56,983 bases of DNA from Actinomycetota bacterium (GTDB taxonomy: Bacteria > Actinomycetota > Thermoleophilia > Solirubrobacterales > Solirubrobacteraceae), in the NCBI GenBank assembly GCA_005883215.1, contig VAYS01000013.1:1-56983 (forward strand), written 5' to 3'. Position 1 is the first letter of the stretch. Every line of letters begins with the position of its first letter. The position numbers and the translations under genes are program-made. Below, in pieces: positions 15,030 to 22,742 of the stretch. The notes beneath the pieces are model-generated. The model had not been told where the DNA came from. It did not search any database and saw only the letters and a list, made by a program, of their open reading frames with translations.

Positions 15030-15935
15030 ATGCTGCGTTTGGGCTCGCAGGGACGGTGGGCGGCTTTGCTGGTTGTGGTGCTTGGGCTGGGCGGGTCTGC
15101 GTCGGTGGCGCGAGGCGACGTGGGCGACTACCAGAACACCACGTCGCTGTCGATCGCCGCTAATAGCGGTGGCCCTCCGACAACCGCGTCCACGTACCCC
15201 TCCTCGCTTGGCGTGTCGGGTCTGTCGGGGTCGGTGACGCGGGTGACCGCGACCCTGCACGGGATCAGCTACAGCCAGCCCAACCCTCTCGGCGCGTTGC
15301 TCGTCGGTCCGGGCGGCCAGAACGTGGTGTTGCTGTCGGGCACGCCGGACACCCGCGACGTCAACGACGCGACTGCCACCTTCGACGACGCCACCGGTAC
15401 GGCTGTGGCCTGTTCCACCAGCACGCCCGCGTACGGGTACGGCGGCACCTACCACACTTACAGCTGCAATCCGGCGGCGTTCCCCGCGCCGGCTCCTGCG
15501 GGGCACAACCCCGATCTCTCTGCGTTCAACGGCGCCATCCCTAACGGCACGTGGCAGCTGTATGCGATGAACTCGAGCAACGGTCCGGCGGGAACGATCA
15601 CCGGCGGCTGGTCGCTGCACGTCGAGACAAGCCCCGCGACGGGGTGCGCGCCAGCGGCCAGCTCAGTCCGCTGGACCTGCTGGGGGTCCAGCACGACACC
15701 GTATGCGCCGCCGACCGGGGTCATCGCCACGGGCACGCCGCCGCCACCGCCCCCCAGCCCACCTGGCGGCTCGAGCACAGGGCCGACGCGCACCCCACCG
15801 TGCGCCGGTCTTCGGGGCGGGCGGCTGCGGCGCTGCCGCGCCGCTCTACGGCGCAAGGCGGCGATCGCGCGCTGCAAGCGCTACCGGGGCAAGCGCAGAG
15901 CGAGGTGCCTCAAGCGCGCCCGCAGACTGCGATAG
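15030..15935 (+). CDS. Secreted P-domain (proprotein-convertase-like) protein
   Basis: 301 aa from ATG 15030. A signal peptide (GRWAALLVVVLGLGGSASVARG) is followed by a jelly-roll domain: LGVSGLSGSVTRVTATLHGI, then LGALLVGPGGQNVVLLSG and finally NGTWQLYAMNSSNGPAGTITGGWSLHV. This is the layout of P/Homo B domains, where 'sGl.g.v..v.v.l.g..h....dl...L.gP.g..v.L' and 'G.W.L.v.D...g..G.l.gWsl' are diagnostic. No protease domain is attached. A Pro-rich linker leads to a basic Cys-containing tail (CAGLRGGRLRRCRAALRRK). Likely a cell-surface binding module. Confidence 0.8.
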   Translation: MLRLGSQGRWAALLVVVLGLGGSASVARGDVGDYQNTTSLSIAANSGGPPTTASTYPSSLGVSGLSGSVTRVTATLHGISYSQPNPLGALLVGPGGQNVVLLSGTPDTRDVNDATATFDDATGTAVACSTSTPAYGYGGTYHTYSCNPAAFPAPAPAGHNPDLSAFNGAIPNGTWQLYAMNSSNGPAGTITGGWSLHVETSPATGCAPAASSVRWTCWGSSTTPYAPPTGVIATGTPPPPPPSPPGGSSTGPTRTPPCAGLRGGRLRRCRAALRRKAAIARCKRYRGKRRARCLKRARRLR

Positions 15936-15996
15936 CTCTCGCTCACTAGCGGCGGGCCCAGGTCGCGGGGTTAGCGGCAGCTCGCACTTACCTGGA

Positions 15997-16016
15997 GTGG
16001 GCCGCGGATCGCGCGG
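15997..16016 (+). repeat. Core word, single copy
   Basis: AGTGGGCCGCGGATCGCGCG between two rightward genes. Confidence 0.8.
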
Positions 16017-16082
16017 AGGGGGCTCGAGGATGGCGTGCGGCGTTGGGCGGCGAGGCCCTGGGGCGCTACCGTTGCTCTAGTC

Positions 16083-16331
16083 ATGACTGCGAAGGAGAAG
16101 CTGCGAGCGACCGTCGAGGAGCTCTCGGAGACCGAGGCGGAGGCGATGCTCGATCTGATCGACAGTCGGCGCCACGGCCAGCGCGACGCGCTGGGCGAGC
16201 TGCTGGAGAAGGCGCCGCCGGACGATGAGCCGACGACTCCCGAGGAGGAGGAGGGGTTGCGCGAGGCGCGCGAGCAGGCCGCGCGCGGCGAGGTGGTTTC
16301 CGCTGAGGAGATCCGGCGCGAGCTCGCTTGA
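16083..16331 (+). CDS. Putative antitoxin of a type II toxin-antitoxin pair
   Basis: 82 aa, ATG 16083. Small, acidic and helix-rich: MTAKEKLRATVEELSETEAEAMLDLID, then EEEEGLREAREQAARGEVVSAEEIRRELA. The end 'ARGEVVSAEEIRRELA' resembles the C-terminus of Phd/RelB-like antitoxins ('.G..ise.el...l'). It overlaps the following RelE/ParE-like gene by four bases (TTGA), the coupling typical of such operons. No separate DNA-binding domain is obvious. Confidence 0.7.
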   Translation: MTAKEKLRATVEELSETEAEAMLDLIDSRRHGQRDALGELLEKAPPDDEPTTPEEEEGLREAREQAARGEVVSAEEIRRELA

Positions 16332-16555
16332 GCGGCGGGGGCGGCGGCTGGGTCGTTACCGGCCGCGCGAGGCGTGACCTGCGGCGCCTGGACCCGCCTG
16401 TCCAGCGACGCGTCATCGACGCGCTCGATCGCTTGACCGGGGACCCGCCCAGCGGCGACGTGGTCAAGCTCACTGGTGCAAGCCATGAGTGGCGCTTGCG
16501 CGATCTCGACGCCGTCCGCGCCCAGCTTGCCGGCACCGACCCGACCTTGCGATAG
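16328..16555 (+). CDS. RelE/ParE-like toxin, C-terminally degenerate
   Basis: 75 aa from TTG 16328 overlapping the antitoxin stop. WVVTGRARRDLRRLDPPVQRRVIDALDRLTGDPPSGDVVKLTGASHEWRLR is a textbook RelE/ParE N-terminus and middle ('w.v..a..arrdl..ld......i..al..L..dp...g.v..L.g....wRlRvGdyRv'). The expected last strands after WRLR (VGDWRV.F...) are missing, replaced by DLDAVRAQLAGTDPTLR. The family is normally about 85-95 aa. The toxin is therefore probably inactive or altered. Confidence 0.7.
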   Translation: MSGGGGGWVVTGRARRDLRRLDPPVQRRVIDALDRLTGDPPSGDVVKLTGASHEWRLRDLDAVRAQLAGTDPTLR

Positions 16556-16559
16556 CACC

Positions 16560-17063
16560 GTGTCTTTCACCACCATCAAGCGCTGCGCGGTAGCGGGATG
16601 TGTTCTGCTGGTGGCCGTCGGGGTAGCGGGGTGCGGCGAGAGCGCCGGCCACAGCCGCGCGGGCACGGCCGCCAGCTCCTCCCAGGCGTCACCGGCGGGT
16701 GAAGGCTCTAGGGCAGCAGAGCTGTATGGGCTGCTGGAGGTGCCCGATGCGTTTCGCGCTGCCGACCGCGGCCCCAGCGTCGTCTCGGTCACCGGCGATG
16801 AGACCACCGGTATGACGCTCCAGTACGCGGCCGTGCTGTCGGTCCGTACCACCTTCACCGTCCTGCGCCACCAAGGCGGGCCGATGGTCGCCGTGGGGTC
16901 GTTCGCCCACATCGACCAAGGCAGCCAGAACGAGCTTCGCTTCACGGGCCGCCTCAGCGGACACAAGCTCAAGCCCGGCTCGTATCAGCTGCGCGCGGTG
17001 GCGGAGAGCGCGGACGGAAAGAAGGGCGCCCCGGTCACCCGGGACTTCCGCGTGATCCCCTAG
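16560..17063 (+). CDS. Lipoprotein, hypothetical
   Basis: 167 aa from GTG 16560, five bases after the toxin stop. The signal peptide RCAVAGCVLLVAVGVAGC has lipobox GVAGC, followed by a Ser/Ala linker. The C-terminal module FTGRLSGHKLKPGSYQLRAVAESADGKKGAPVTRDFRVIP is the beta-sandwich ending shared with other secreted proteins here (compare 45688-47298). It probably rides on the same transcript as the toxin-antitoxin genes by proximity. Role unknown. Confidence 0.72.
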   Translation: MSFTTIKRCAVAGCVLLVAVGVAGCGESAGHSRAGTAASSSQASPAGEGSRAAELYGLLEVPDAFRAADRGPSVVSVTGDETTGMTLQYAAVLSVRTTFTVLRHQGGPMVAVGSFAHIDQGSQNELRFTGRLSGHKLKPGSYQLRAVAESADGKKGAPVTRDFRVIP

Positions 17064-17117
17064 GCAGACCGTCGGTCTGGCACACCCCGTCAAAGTCGAT
17101 GTTCAGCCCGATGTTGG

Positions 17118-17471
17118 TCAGTTGGCCGCGGATCGCGTGGCCGGCGCCAGGGTTGGCCGCGGACGCGCGGAGCAAGGGGTCGGGGCCGCGGATCGCGCGC
17201 GGCCGGTTGGGCCGTGGGTCGCGGGGAACGGCTGGGTTGGGCCGCGGATCGCTCGGGGGGCGGACGTGAGACACCCGCCGTCGTGGGGTGTAGGGGTCAG
17301 CCGCCGTGGGCTGGCGTCGGCTGCCAACGGACGCTCTCGCTGCCAAGCCCCCTGAACGCGATGGACCCACGGCAGCGCATCGCTGACGGCCGCCAGCGCC
17401 GCGCGGACCTCGTAGATCCACGCCGGTTCCGCAGTAGGGACGACGGAGAACAGGCGCCACGGCAGTGACAT
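17118..17471 (-). CDS. Hypothetical small protein whose 3' end runs through core repeats
   Basis: From ATG 17471, AATAAT lies 6 nt upstream as in the leaderless genes. The first ~50 residues look coding: MSLPWRLFSVVPTAEPAWIY, then EVRAALAAVSDALPWVHRV. After about residue 60 the frame reads antisense through five core-word copies, giving 'RAIRGPTQ' and 'RSAAN'. The original C-terminus may have been lost to repeat spread. No family recognised. Confidence 0.4.
   Translation of the reverse strand: MSLPWRLFSVVPTAEPAWIYEVRAALAAVSDALPWVHRVQGAWQRERPLAADASPRRLTPTPHDGGCLTSAPRAIRGPTQPFPATHGPTGRARSAAPTPCSARPRPTLAPATRSAAN
17121..17256 (+). repeat. Core-word array, five copies
   Basis: CCGCGG-like centres at 17126, 17157, 17186, 17212 and 17242, i.e. 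steps of 31, 29, 26 and 30 bp. All five point the same way. The densest array in the window. Confidence 0.82.
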
Positions 17472-17550
17472 GGACCGATTATTGCGTCCCGGGGTGTAGC
17501 CCAGGTGTACTCGTATGCACCGAGCGCTGATGCGGTTAGCCACGCGAGCC

Positions 17551-17604
17551 CGTTCGGCCGCGGATCGCGCGGACGAGTCCCGGGGTTGGGCCGCGGATCG
17601 CCCG
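17551..17604 (+). repeat. Core-word pair
   Basis: CGCGG at 17559 and 17592 (33 bp apart), immediately beyond the 3' end of the LVIVD gene. Confidence 0.8.
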
Positions 17605-17618
17605 CGCTTGCCGTCGGC

Positions 17619-19466
17619 TTAGCGGCGGTGGTGGCGTCCGCGTGTGCGCGGGCGCTTCTTGGTGCAGCGCTTGACCTTGCGGGTGCTGGTGCGGTTGAGT
17701 CCCCGGCGGTCGTAGGTCTGGATACGGATGCGCCGGCGCGCTCGGCCGGTTATCGTCACCGTCACCTGGCGCAGATTGGGACCGCGCCGGTCGAGCACCA
17801 GGCGCCGCCCGATGTAGACCCGTACGCGCGTGATCGGCCCGGAGCGGGTGCGGTGAAGCGCAAAGGTCAGGCGTCGCCGGCCGCAGCGCCGGCTGCGGGA
17901 TGCACCGAGACGGGAGGGGGGACGGGCGGAGGAACCACCAACTGGTCCGCTCGCTTTGGGCCACACGCTGTTGGCGACGCGCAGGACGTAGAGGCCGCTG
18001 CCGCCATCGCTGTACCAGATCTCGTGGCGCTCGGGGATGATCGTAGGTTGGGACATGGCGAAGTCTGAACCCTGGTAGCCGTTCTCCGTGTTTCCTTGGG
18101 TGGGGGCCACGTAGTAGCCGATCTCCTTTGGATGCAGCAGGTCGGAGATATCGAAGACCCGCAAGCCGGAGACGATGAACGAGCAGGCCACCACCTTTGG
18201 GTCAACCCGGCTCGGCACATTGCAGTAGTGGTCGGCGTAGCCCTGCGCGCCGCTGGAGGTGCCCGGGTCACCCTGCGCGGCGTGGTGCTCTGCGGGGTTG
18301 TCGACGGCGAGACGCAAGTTGGCGATCACGCGCGGATGAGCCTCGTCGCCGATGTCGATGATGCGTCCCGCCCCCACGGTGTCGGGATCCGCGCCGGGTT
18401 TGAGCGTAGCGGCGTTGTACTCGTCGAACTCGAGCAGGTAGGGGTGGCCGTGCTCGCTAAAGGGAAGCGCGTTCTGGGGGATCGACACATTGCCCCAGCT
18501 CAGCCGGGCAACCTCCCTCACGTGAGGGTCGGCGATGCGCGCTTGCACCTCGCTGGTATCGATGATCGCCAGTCCTGCGTCACCGGTCGGCTCGCGCGGG
18601 TCGGCAAGGTATGCGCGGTTGCCGTTATCCGACAAGGACATGCCGTGTGAGTAGAGGTTGCCCTGCCAGACCACGTGCGGCTCGGTGGGAGTGCTTAGGT
18701 CGATCGCGGTGATCGTGTTATATGCGGTGCCCGTCGCGTAAAACGTCTTGCCGTCCGTCGAGAAGCCACTCTCGTGCCCGGCCTTCGCCAGCGGCAGAGA
18801 GAAATCAAGAGCGGGATGCCGGCAGTCGGCGTGGACGTCATAGACCGAAACGAGTCCCGGCTCGGTGGCCGGGTTACCATCGACGGCCGCGAGCAGACCA
18901 CGGGCTACGTTGAGGTTCAGCGACTCGTGCGGGGTGAGCATCGAAGGGGCAGTCAACGTGTCGGTCTGGATCGGGTGGGCGGGATCGGACATGTCGACCA
19001 CCGCCACGCCGAGCGAAGGCCCAGCCGGGTTGATGGCGTTGGTGGGAAACAGAAGGGCGGTGTCATAGAAGGCGCACTCGTGGCCCTGGGCGTCGACATA
19101 GCGCAGCACCTTGAACCCACCCGAAGTGCCCTGATGGGCGACCTCTGTCACGTTGCACCACAGGCCGTCGGCGCCCGCACCGGCGGGCACGCGCCCGTCC
19201 ACACCAGGCTCGGGCCTGGAACCGGGCCCGCACGGCACCAGCGGCGTAGCCGCGTAGGGCGGCTCGGGAGGTCGCTGGACGGGCGCCGTCGCGGGAGTGT
19301 CACCAGTTCCCGTCCCGAGTGCGAATAGGTCATTCGGACCCGGCGGGACGAAAGACCCGTCCTGGGCCCCCGCCGCCTCGGGCAACGCCAACACAGCGAC
19401 CACCGAGGCCACCAGGAGGAACCTAGAGATCAACGCTCCCATCGACCTCCCACGCCGCAGGAACAC
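17619..19466 (-). CDS. Secreted LVIVD-repeat beta-propeller protein
   Basis: 615 aa. GTG 19466 is fixed by TAGGAT (19473-19478) 6 nt upstream. Signal peptide FLLVASVVAVLALPEAAGA. Repeated 'LGVAVVDMSDPAHPIQ', 'GLAIIDTSEVQ', 'GRIIDIGDEAHPRVI' and 'GLRVFDISDLLHPKEIGYY' are LVIVD repeats, predicted to form a propeller. HESLNLN, GHESGFS and HYCN motifs recur in this family. The last ~100 residues are Arg-rich (RRRLTFALHRTRSGPITRVRVYIGRRLV) and end RGRHHRR. Exported, probably surface-retained; no enzymatic motif seen. Confidence 0.9.
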   Translation of the reverse strand: MFLRRGRSMGALISRFLLVASVVAVLALPEAAGAQDGSFVPPGPNDLFALGTGTGDTPATAPVQRPPEPPYAATPLVPCGPGSRPEPGVDGRVPAGAGADGLWCNVTEVAHQGTSGGFKVLRYVDAQGHECAFYDTALLFPTNAINPAGPSLGVAVVDMSDPAHPIQTDTLTAPSMLTPHESLNLNVARGLLAAVDGNPATEPGLVSVYDVHADCRHPALDFSLPLAKAGHESGFSTDGKTFYATGTAYNTITAIDLSTPTEPHVVWQGNLYSHGMSLSDNGNRAYLADPREPTGDAGLAIIDTSEVQARIADPHVREVARLSWGNVSIPQNALPFSEHGHPYLLEFDEYNAATLKPGADPDTVGAGRIIDIGDEAHPRVIANLRLAVDNPAEHHAAQGDPGTSSGAQGYADHYCNVPSRVDPKVVACSFIVSGLRVFDISDLLHPKEIGYYVAPTQGNTENGYQGSDFAMSQPTIIPERHEIWYSDGGSGLYVLRVANSVWPKASGPVGGSSARPPSRLGASRSRRCGRRRLTFALHRTRSGPITRVRVYIGRRLVLDRRGPNLRQVTVTITGRARRRIRIQTYDRRGLNRTSTRKVKRCTKKRPRTRGRHHRR

Positions 19467-19639
19467 CGACGGATCCTACCCGCCAAAGCGCTTCCACAAG
19501 CCAGGCCCAGGCCGCGAACTCCCTCCGCGGCCGCCCTGCTGCCCGCCGCCGGCGCCGATCCGCATATCACGGAGCGCTGTCGAGAATGCCAGCGAGTGTC
19601 GACGCTCTCGGAGATCGGGCGAAGCGTTTGCCCATGCCA

Positions 19640-19742
19640 CAAGGGCCGGCTTGGACGGCCCGACGCTCGTCCCGCCACTGCTGGGGGGTGGTCGGGAAGG
19701 AGCAGGCCCCCTCCCGTTATCAGTTGGGCCGCGGATCCCGCG
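19640..19742 (+). repeat. Two-hairpin composite element (A3)
   Basis: Imperfect hairpin 1 GGGCCGGCTTGGACGGCCC, a CTGGGGGGTGGTCGGGAAGG / CCCCTCCC region, then TTGGGCCGCGGATCCCGCGG. Occupies the 448-bp gap between the LVIVD gene and the cupin. Confidence 0.7.
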
Positions 19743-19743
19743 G

Positions 19744-19860
19744 AACCGGCGGGTTGGACCGCGGATGGCGCATGGGCGCCGGGGCGGGTCGCCTCAACCC
19801 GCGGGACCGCCTGGGACGGTAGCGGGGCTCGGAGACGCCGCTTCCACGACTCGCTTGCCG
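19744..19860 (+). repeat. Degenerate structured element (B3)
   Basis: GGTTGGACCGCGGATGGCGCATGG, then GGGTCGCCTCAACCCGCGG and GGGGCTCGGAGACGCC, recognisable relatives of B1 with many changes. Confidence 0.45.
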
Positions 19861-19914
19861 GGGTGCCGAGCGCGCGGGTGGGCTGTTGGCCGGGTAGCGC
19901 CTTACCGCGAGGCC

Positions 19915-20331
19915 CTAGGGGGCAAAGGCCGCGGGTGGGGGTGCGCCGATCTCCGTGAATGGTGGTGCCGTATATGGCTTGCCCGGTATACCGCCGATCA
20001 CCAGCACTTTGGCGGGCTGGTGGCGCGTGATCAGCTTGCGCGTTTGGCTTGGTCCGACCCGGACCATCGCGCCAGGGTCAAGCTGGTATTCGGTTCCGTC
20101 GGCGATCAGGGTCGCGGAGCCGCTGAGCGGGATGTAGACCTCCTCCTGACCGTCATTGGCGCGCTCCATAGGCATGTCCTGGTGGGCATGCTCCGGGATG
20201 CTCTCGTCGTTGGGGGGCAGGTCGTAGACCTGGAGGCCGAACGAGGTGACGCCCAGCTCCGCGCGGCAGCGAACGAATCTCCCGCCGAGCGAGTCCATCT
20301 CCTCGATGCGCTTGATCGTCACGTCTGGCAT
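19915..20331 (-). CDS. Cupin-domain protein
   Basis: 138 aa, ATG 20331 with a perfect SD AAGGAGGT. PPNDESIPEHAHQDMPMERANDGQEEVYIPLSGSATLIADGTEY is cupin motif 1 with HxH and a Glu (EHAH...EEVY), and LDPGAMVRVGPSQTRKLI stands for motif 2, with no second His. Single-domain, probably metal-binding, small-molecule or sensing role. Unrelated in sequence to the cupin at 1878. Confidence 0.85.
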   Translation of the reverse strand: MPDVTIKRIEEMDSLGGRFVRCRAELGVTSFGLQVYDLPPNDESIPEHAHQDMPMERANDGQEEVYIPLSGSATLIADGTEYQLDPGAMVRVGPSQTRKLITRHQPAKVLVIGGIPGKPYTAPPFTEIGAPPPAAFAP

Positions 20332-20394
20332 GGCTCGACCTCCTTGGCATCCGAAAACACCCCACTTCTACCCCGCGGCGACCGGGCTGGCAAG

Positions 20395-20445
20395 TGGCGG
20401 CAGCGGATCGCGCGGACATGTTTGGTTGGGCCGCGGATCGCGCGG
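20395..20445 (+). repeat. Core-word pair
   Basis: A degenerate copy (AGCGG at 20402) and a perfect one (CGCGG at 20432), 30 bp apart, between divergent genes. Confidence 0.8.
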
Positions 20446-20526
20446 CGGGGGACATGGGACGGTCTGCGCTCTGCTGGACATTGACGCGCCTGCGTGCCCA
20501 CGTCGTCTACGGGATACTGGGTGGGC

Positions 20527-20892
20527 GTGTCGCAGGAGAACTTGGAGTTGGTAGAGCGCGGGTTCGAGTCGTTCCTGGCCACGGGTGAGCCGCCGTGGGA
20601 CCTGTTCGATGAGGAGATCGAGGTCTACGACCACGACACCCCCGACCAGGGCAGTTATCGGGGACACGTTGGCGTTGGACGCTGGGTTGAGGATTGGGGA
20701 GCGGCCTGGGCTGAGTGGAGCATGGAGCCGACCGAGTTCATCGATGCTGGCGACTCGGTCGTCGTGTGCGTTCGCATGACTACCAAGGGGCGCAAAATTC
20801 TCCGTTTGGACTACTACAACAGTAGGGAGCAAGCCCTGGAGTCCGTGGGGCTGCGGGCGCAGACCGGGAAGTCTCGCCCGTCGTCTCACTAA
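20527..20892 (+). CDS. SnoaL-like protein, internally shortened
   Basis: 121 aa from GTG 20527 (GATACT 8 nt upstream). VSQENLELVERGFESFLATGEPPWDLFDEEIEVYDHDTPDQGSYRGH is the usual start, and KILRLDYYNSREQALESVGL the usual end. Between VVVCVRMTTKGR and KILRL the family normally has another ~25 residues ('G.gsgv.v....a.v...r.G'). Their absence suggests an in-frame deletion removing one or two strands. May be non-functional or a divergent short form. Confidence 0.8.
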   Translation: MSQENLELVERGFESFLATGEPPWDLFDEEIEVYDHDTPDQGSYRGHVGVGRWVEDWGAAWAEWSMEPTEFIDAGDSVVVCVRMTTKGRKILRLDYYNSREQALESVGLRAQTGKSRPSSH

Positions 20893-20925
20893 CCCGCCTT
20901 TCGTTGGCCGCCGATCGCGGGGCCG

Positions 20926-21603
20926 TTAGGCGGGTGGGAACGATCGGGCCAGGTTCGCGTGCAGGCCATGGGCCTGGGCGGTGGTTAAGGGTCCGGCGCG
21001 GTTGAGGCGCTTGGCAAGCCGGCGGGGATAGAGGAGGTCGTAGCCGTTGATCGTCAGGGTGCGCACCGGGGGGATGCCGCTGTCGGCTAACAGGCCTCTC
21101 GGGGCGACGAAGCAGAGGCAGCCATGCACGGGGATGACCGGGTCTAGGTGACCGATGGTGTCGTTGACGGCTGCGACTTGACGGGCGAGGCCCGCGAGGA
21201 GCTTGGTTCGATCGCGTCCTGCGATGCGCAGCGCGGGGTGTCCGAATAAGGGCTTTCGAACCTCGACTTTGCCGCGGTAGCGCTTGGTGTCGATGACGTA
21301 GACGCCGGAGGGGGCCACGGCGATGTGGTCGATGTCCCCCCGGCTTTTCGGCATCCGACAGGCATGGAGAAGCGCCACCTTGGGACAGCGGCTCTCGAGG
21401 TACGGCCCAAGGAACTCTTCCCCTTCCGCACCGACGAGCCAGCTCTCCCCACGCGCTCGACGCTGGGTACTCGGGGAGCGTCCGGCCAGGTGGGCTATCC
21501 GCGCGAGGCGGGGCTGCGACGCGTCCTCGCGCTGGCGGCGGTCCCTCCGGCGCTCGTACTCGCGGCGGGCACTCGAACCGGCACGACCATCACTCGCCTG
21601 CAT
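20926..21603 (-). CDS. NERD-domain (nuclease-related) protein
   Basis: 225 aa taking ATG 21603; the frame stays open to a GTG at 21663. MQASDGRAGSSARREYERRRDRR is the familiar N-terminal helix of actinobacterial NERD proteins, then GAEGEEFLGPYLES, GDIDHIAVAPSGVYVIDTKRYRGKVEV and ARQVAAVN. G-D-I-D-H...V-I-D-T-K-R matches the PD-(D/E)XK-like NERD core (E, D, DxK). Cytoplasmic; DNA-processing role inferred from the fold, not shown experimentally for most members. Confidence 0.88.
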   Translation of the reverse strand: MQASDGRAGSSARREYERRRDRRQREDASQPRLARIAHLAGRSPSTQRRARGESWLVGAEGEEFLGPYLESRCPKVALLHACRMPKSRGDIDHIAVAPSGVYVIDTKRYRGKVEVRKPLFGHPALRIAGRDRTKLLAGLARQVAAVNDTIGHLDPVIPVHGCLCFVAPRGLLADSGIPPVRTLTINGYDLLYPRRLAKRLNRAGPLTTAQAHGLHANLARSFPPA

Positions 21604-21693
21604 ACATAGCTGGTCGGCGCAGACAGCCGATCCCAGTCGACCAGCCGCCGTCTTCTGGACCACCTTCTGACCCGGGGGCGACTACAAGCCTTG

Positions 21694-21794
21694 GGGTTGG
21701 GCCACGGATCGCGCGGAACTTGCTTGGCGGTCAAGCCGCGGGTTGGGCCGCGGATCGCACACGTGAGCGGCAGGTTCGGCCGCGGGTCGCGGGG
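21694..21794 (+). repeat. Core-word cluster
   Basis: GGTTGGGCCACGGATCGCGCGG, GGTTGGGCCGCGGATCGCAC and TTCGGCCGCGGGTCGCGGGG, between divergent genes; the last two are 32 bp apart. Confidence 0.75.
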
Positions 21795-21878
21795 CCAGGG
21801 CGTTGGGCCGTGTGGGGAGCGCGAGCTTGAGCACGTTTCGCTTGACGTGGCTCGTGGTCACCGGGTAGCTTGGCCGCC

Positions 21879-22742
21879 GTGTCGGATAGGGCACTCCAGG
21901 GCACCGGCATTGCGATAAACGACGGGCCGTGGCAGACGGCACGCACGGCGGTGTTGCGGAGAGCACAGTGGCTCGTGGCTCGGGCCGTGGCGGTCGCCGT
22001 GCTGCTAGCAGCGGTCTCCCCGGTGGCCCATGCGGCGGTGATGACCCGGTTTGACCCGACGGTCCACGGCTTTCATTTCATCAACCAGTTCACCGCGCAA
22101 CGCGCGGTTACGCTCAGGTTTCCCAAGCCGGTCGGCAAGCGCACAATCCGCATTGGACATGGCCCCTACGGGCTCTGTGGCGGTATGAGCTACAGCGCGC
22201 TCGACTACTTCCTTGCCGGCAAGCCGATTCCGTCCGATACCACGGCGCCCAACTCCGGGCCTCTCTACGGCTACATCTATGCCCGCCAGCTGAACACGTT
22301 CACGCTTGGGACCCTGGCGAAGTTCGCGCTCTACCCGTTTCGCCGCGATGAGGGCCTCCTGAGCACGTCGCTAGGCGCGTTCAGCGGGCAGATCAGACAC
22401 CGCATAGACGGTGGCAACCCGGTGCCGTTGGGGCTGATCAAGACCAAGGGGTTCAGCCACGTGCTGACCGGCAACCACCAGGTCCTGGCGACTGGCTACT
22501 CCACCCGGCAGATCACGATCACCACCAGGAAATGCTTTGCCGGGATCTGCACCAAGCCCAAGCGCAGGCGTGTGACCGAACCGGTGATCGCGATCTACGA
22601 TCCCAACTTCCCCAACCACGTCAAGTGGATCCAGACCTACCACCACGTCGAGACCAACGACGAGGCCGGCACCAGCCCGGTGTCAGGGCACTCGCGAGTC
22701 CGCGGCTACTTCACGACCCCCTACACCTTCCATCGGCCATGA
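21879..22742 (+). CDS. Secreted papain-like / C39-like cysteine peptidase family protein
   Basis: 287 aa from GTG 21879, TAGCTT 7 nt upstream. A hydrophobic segment (LVARAVAVAVLLAAVSPVAHA) exports it. YGLCGGMSYSALDYFLAG contains the candidate nucleophile Cys, NHQVLATGY the His, and IAIYDPNFPNH the Asp of a papain-like triad, in C39/transglutaminase order. I know similar uncharacterised proteins with 'CGGM' and 'HqvlA..y' from soil bacteria. The stop overlaps the next start (ATGA at 22739), so the two are made together. Substrate unknown. Confidence 0.75.
   Translation: MSDRALQGTGIAINDGPWQTARTAVLRRAQWLVARAVAVAVLLAAVSPVAHAAVMTRFDPTVHGFHFINQFTAQRAVTLRFPKPVGKRTIRIGHGPYGLCGGMSYSALDYFLAGKPIPSDTTAPNSGPLYGYIYARQLNTFTLGTLAKFALYPFRRDEGLLSTSLGAFSGQIRHRIDGGNPVPLGLIKTKGFSHVLTGNHQVLATGYSTRQITITTRKCFAGICTKPKRRRVTEPVIAIYDPNFPNHVKWIQTYHHVETNDEAGTSPVSGHSRVRGYFTTPYTFHRP

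Noticed and set aside
14850..15620. Upstream part of a long minus-strand frame over the P-domain gene
   Set aside because: Pro/Arg/His nonsense mirroring the plus-strand coding sequence; only its last ~60 codons were kept as a doubtful remnant.
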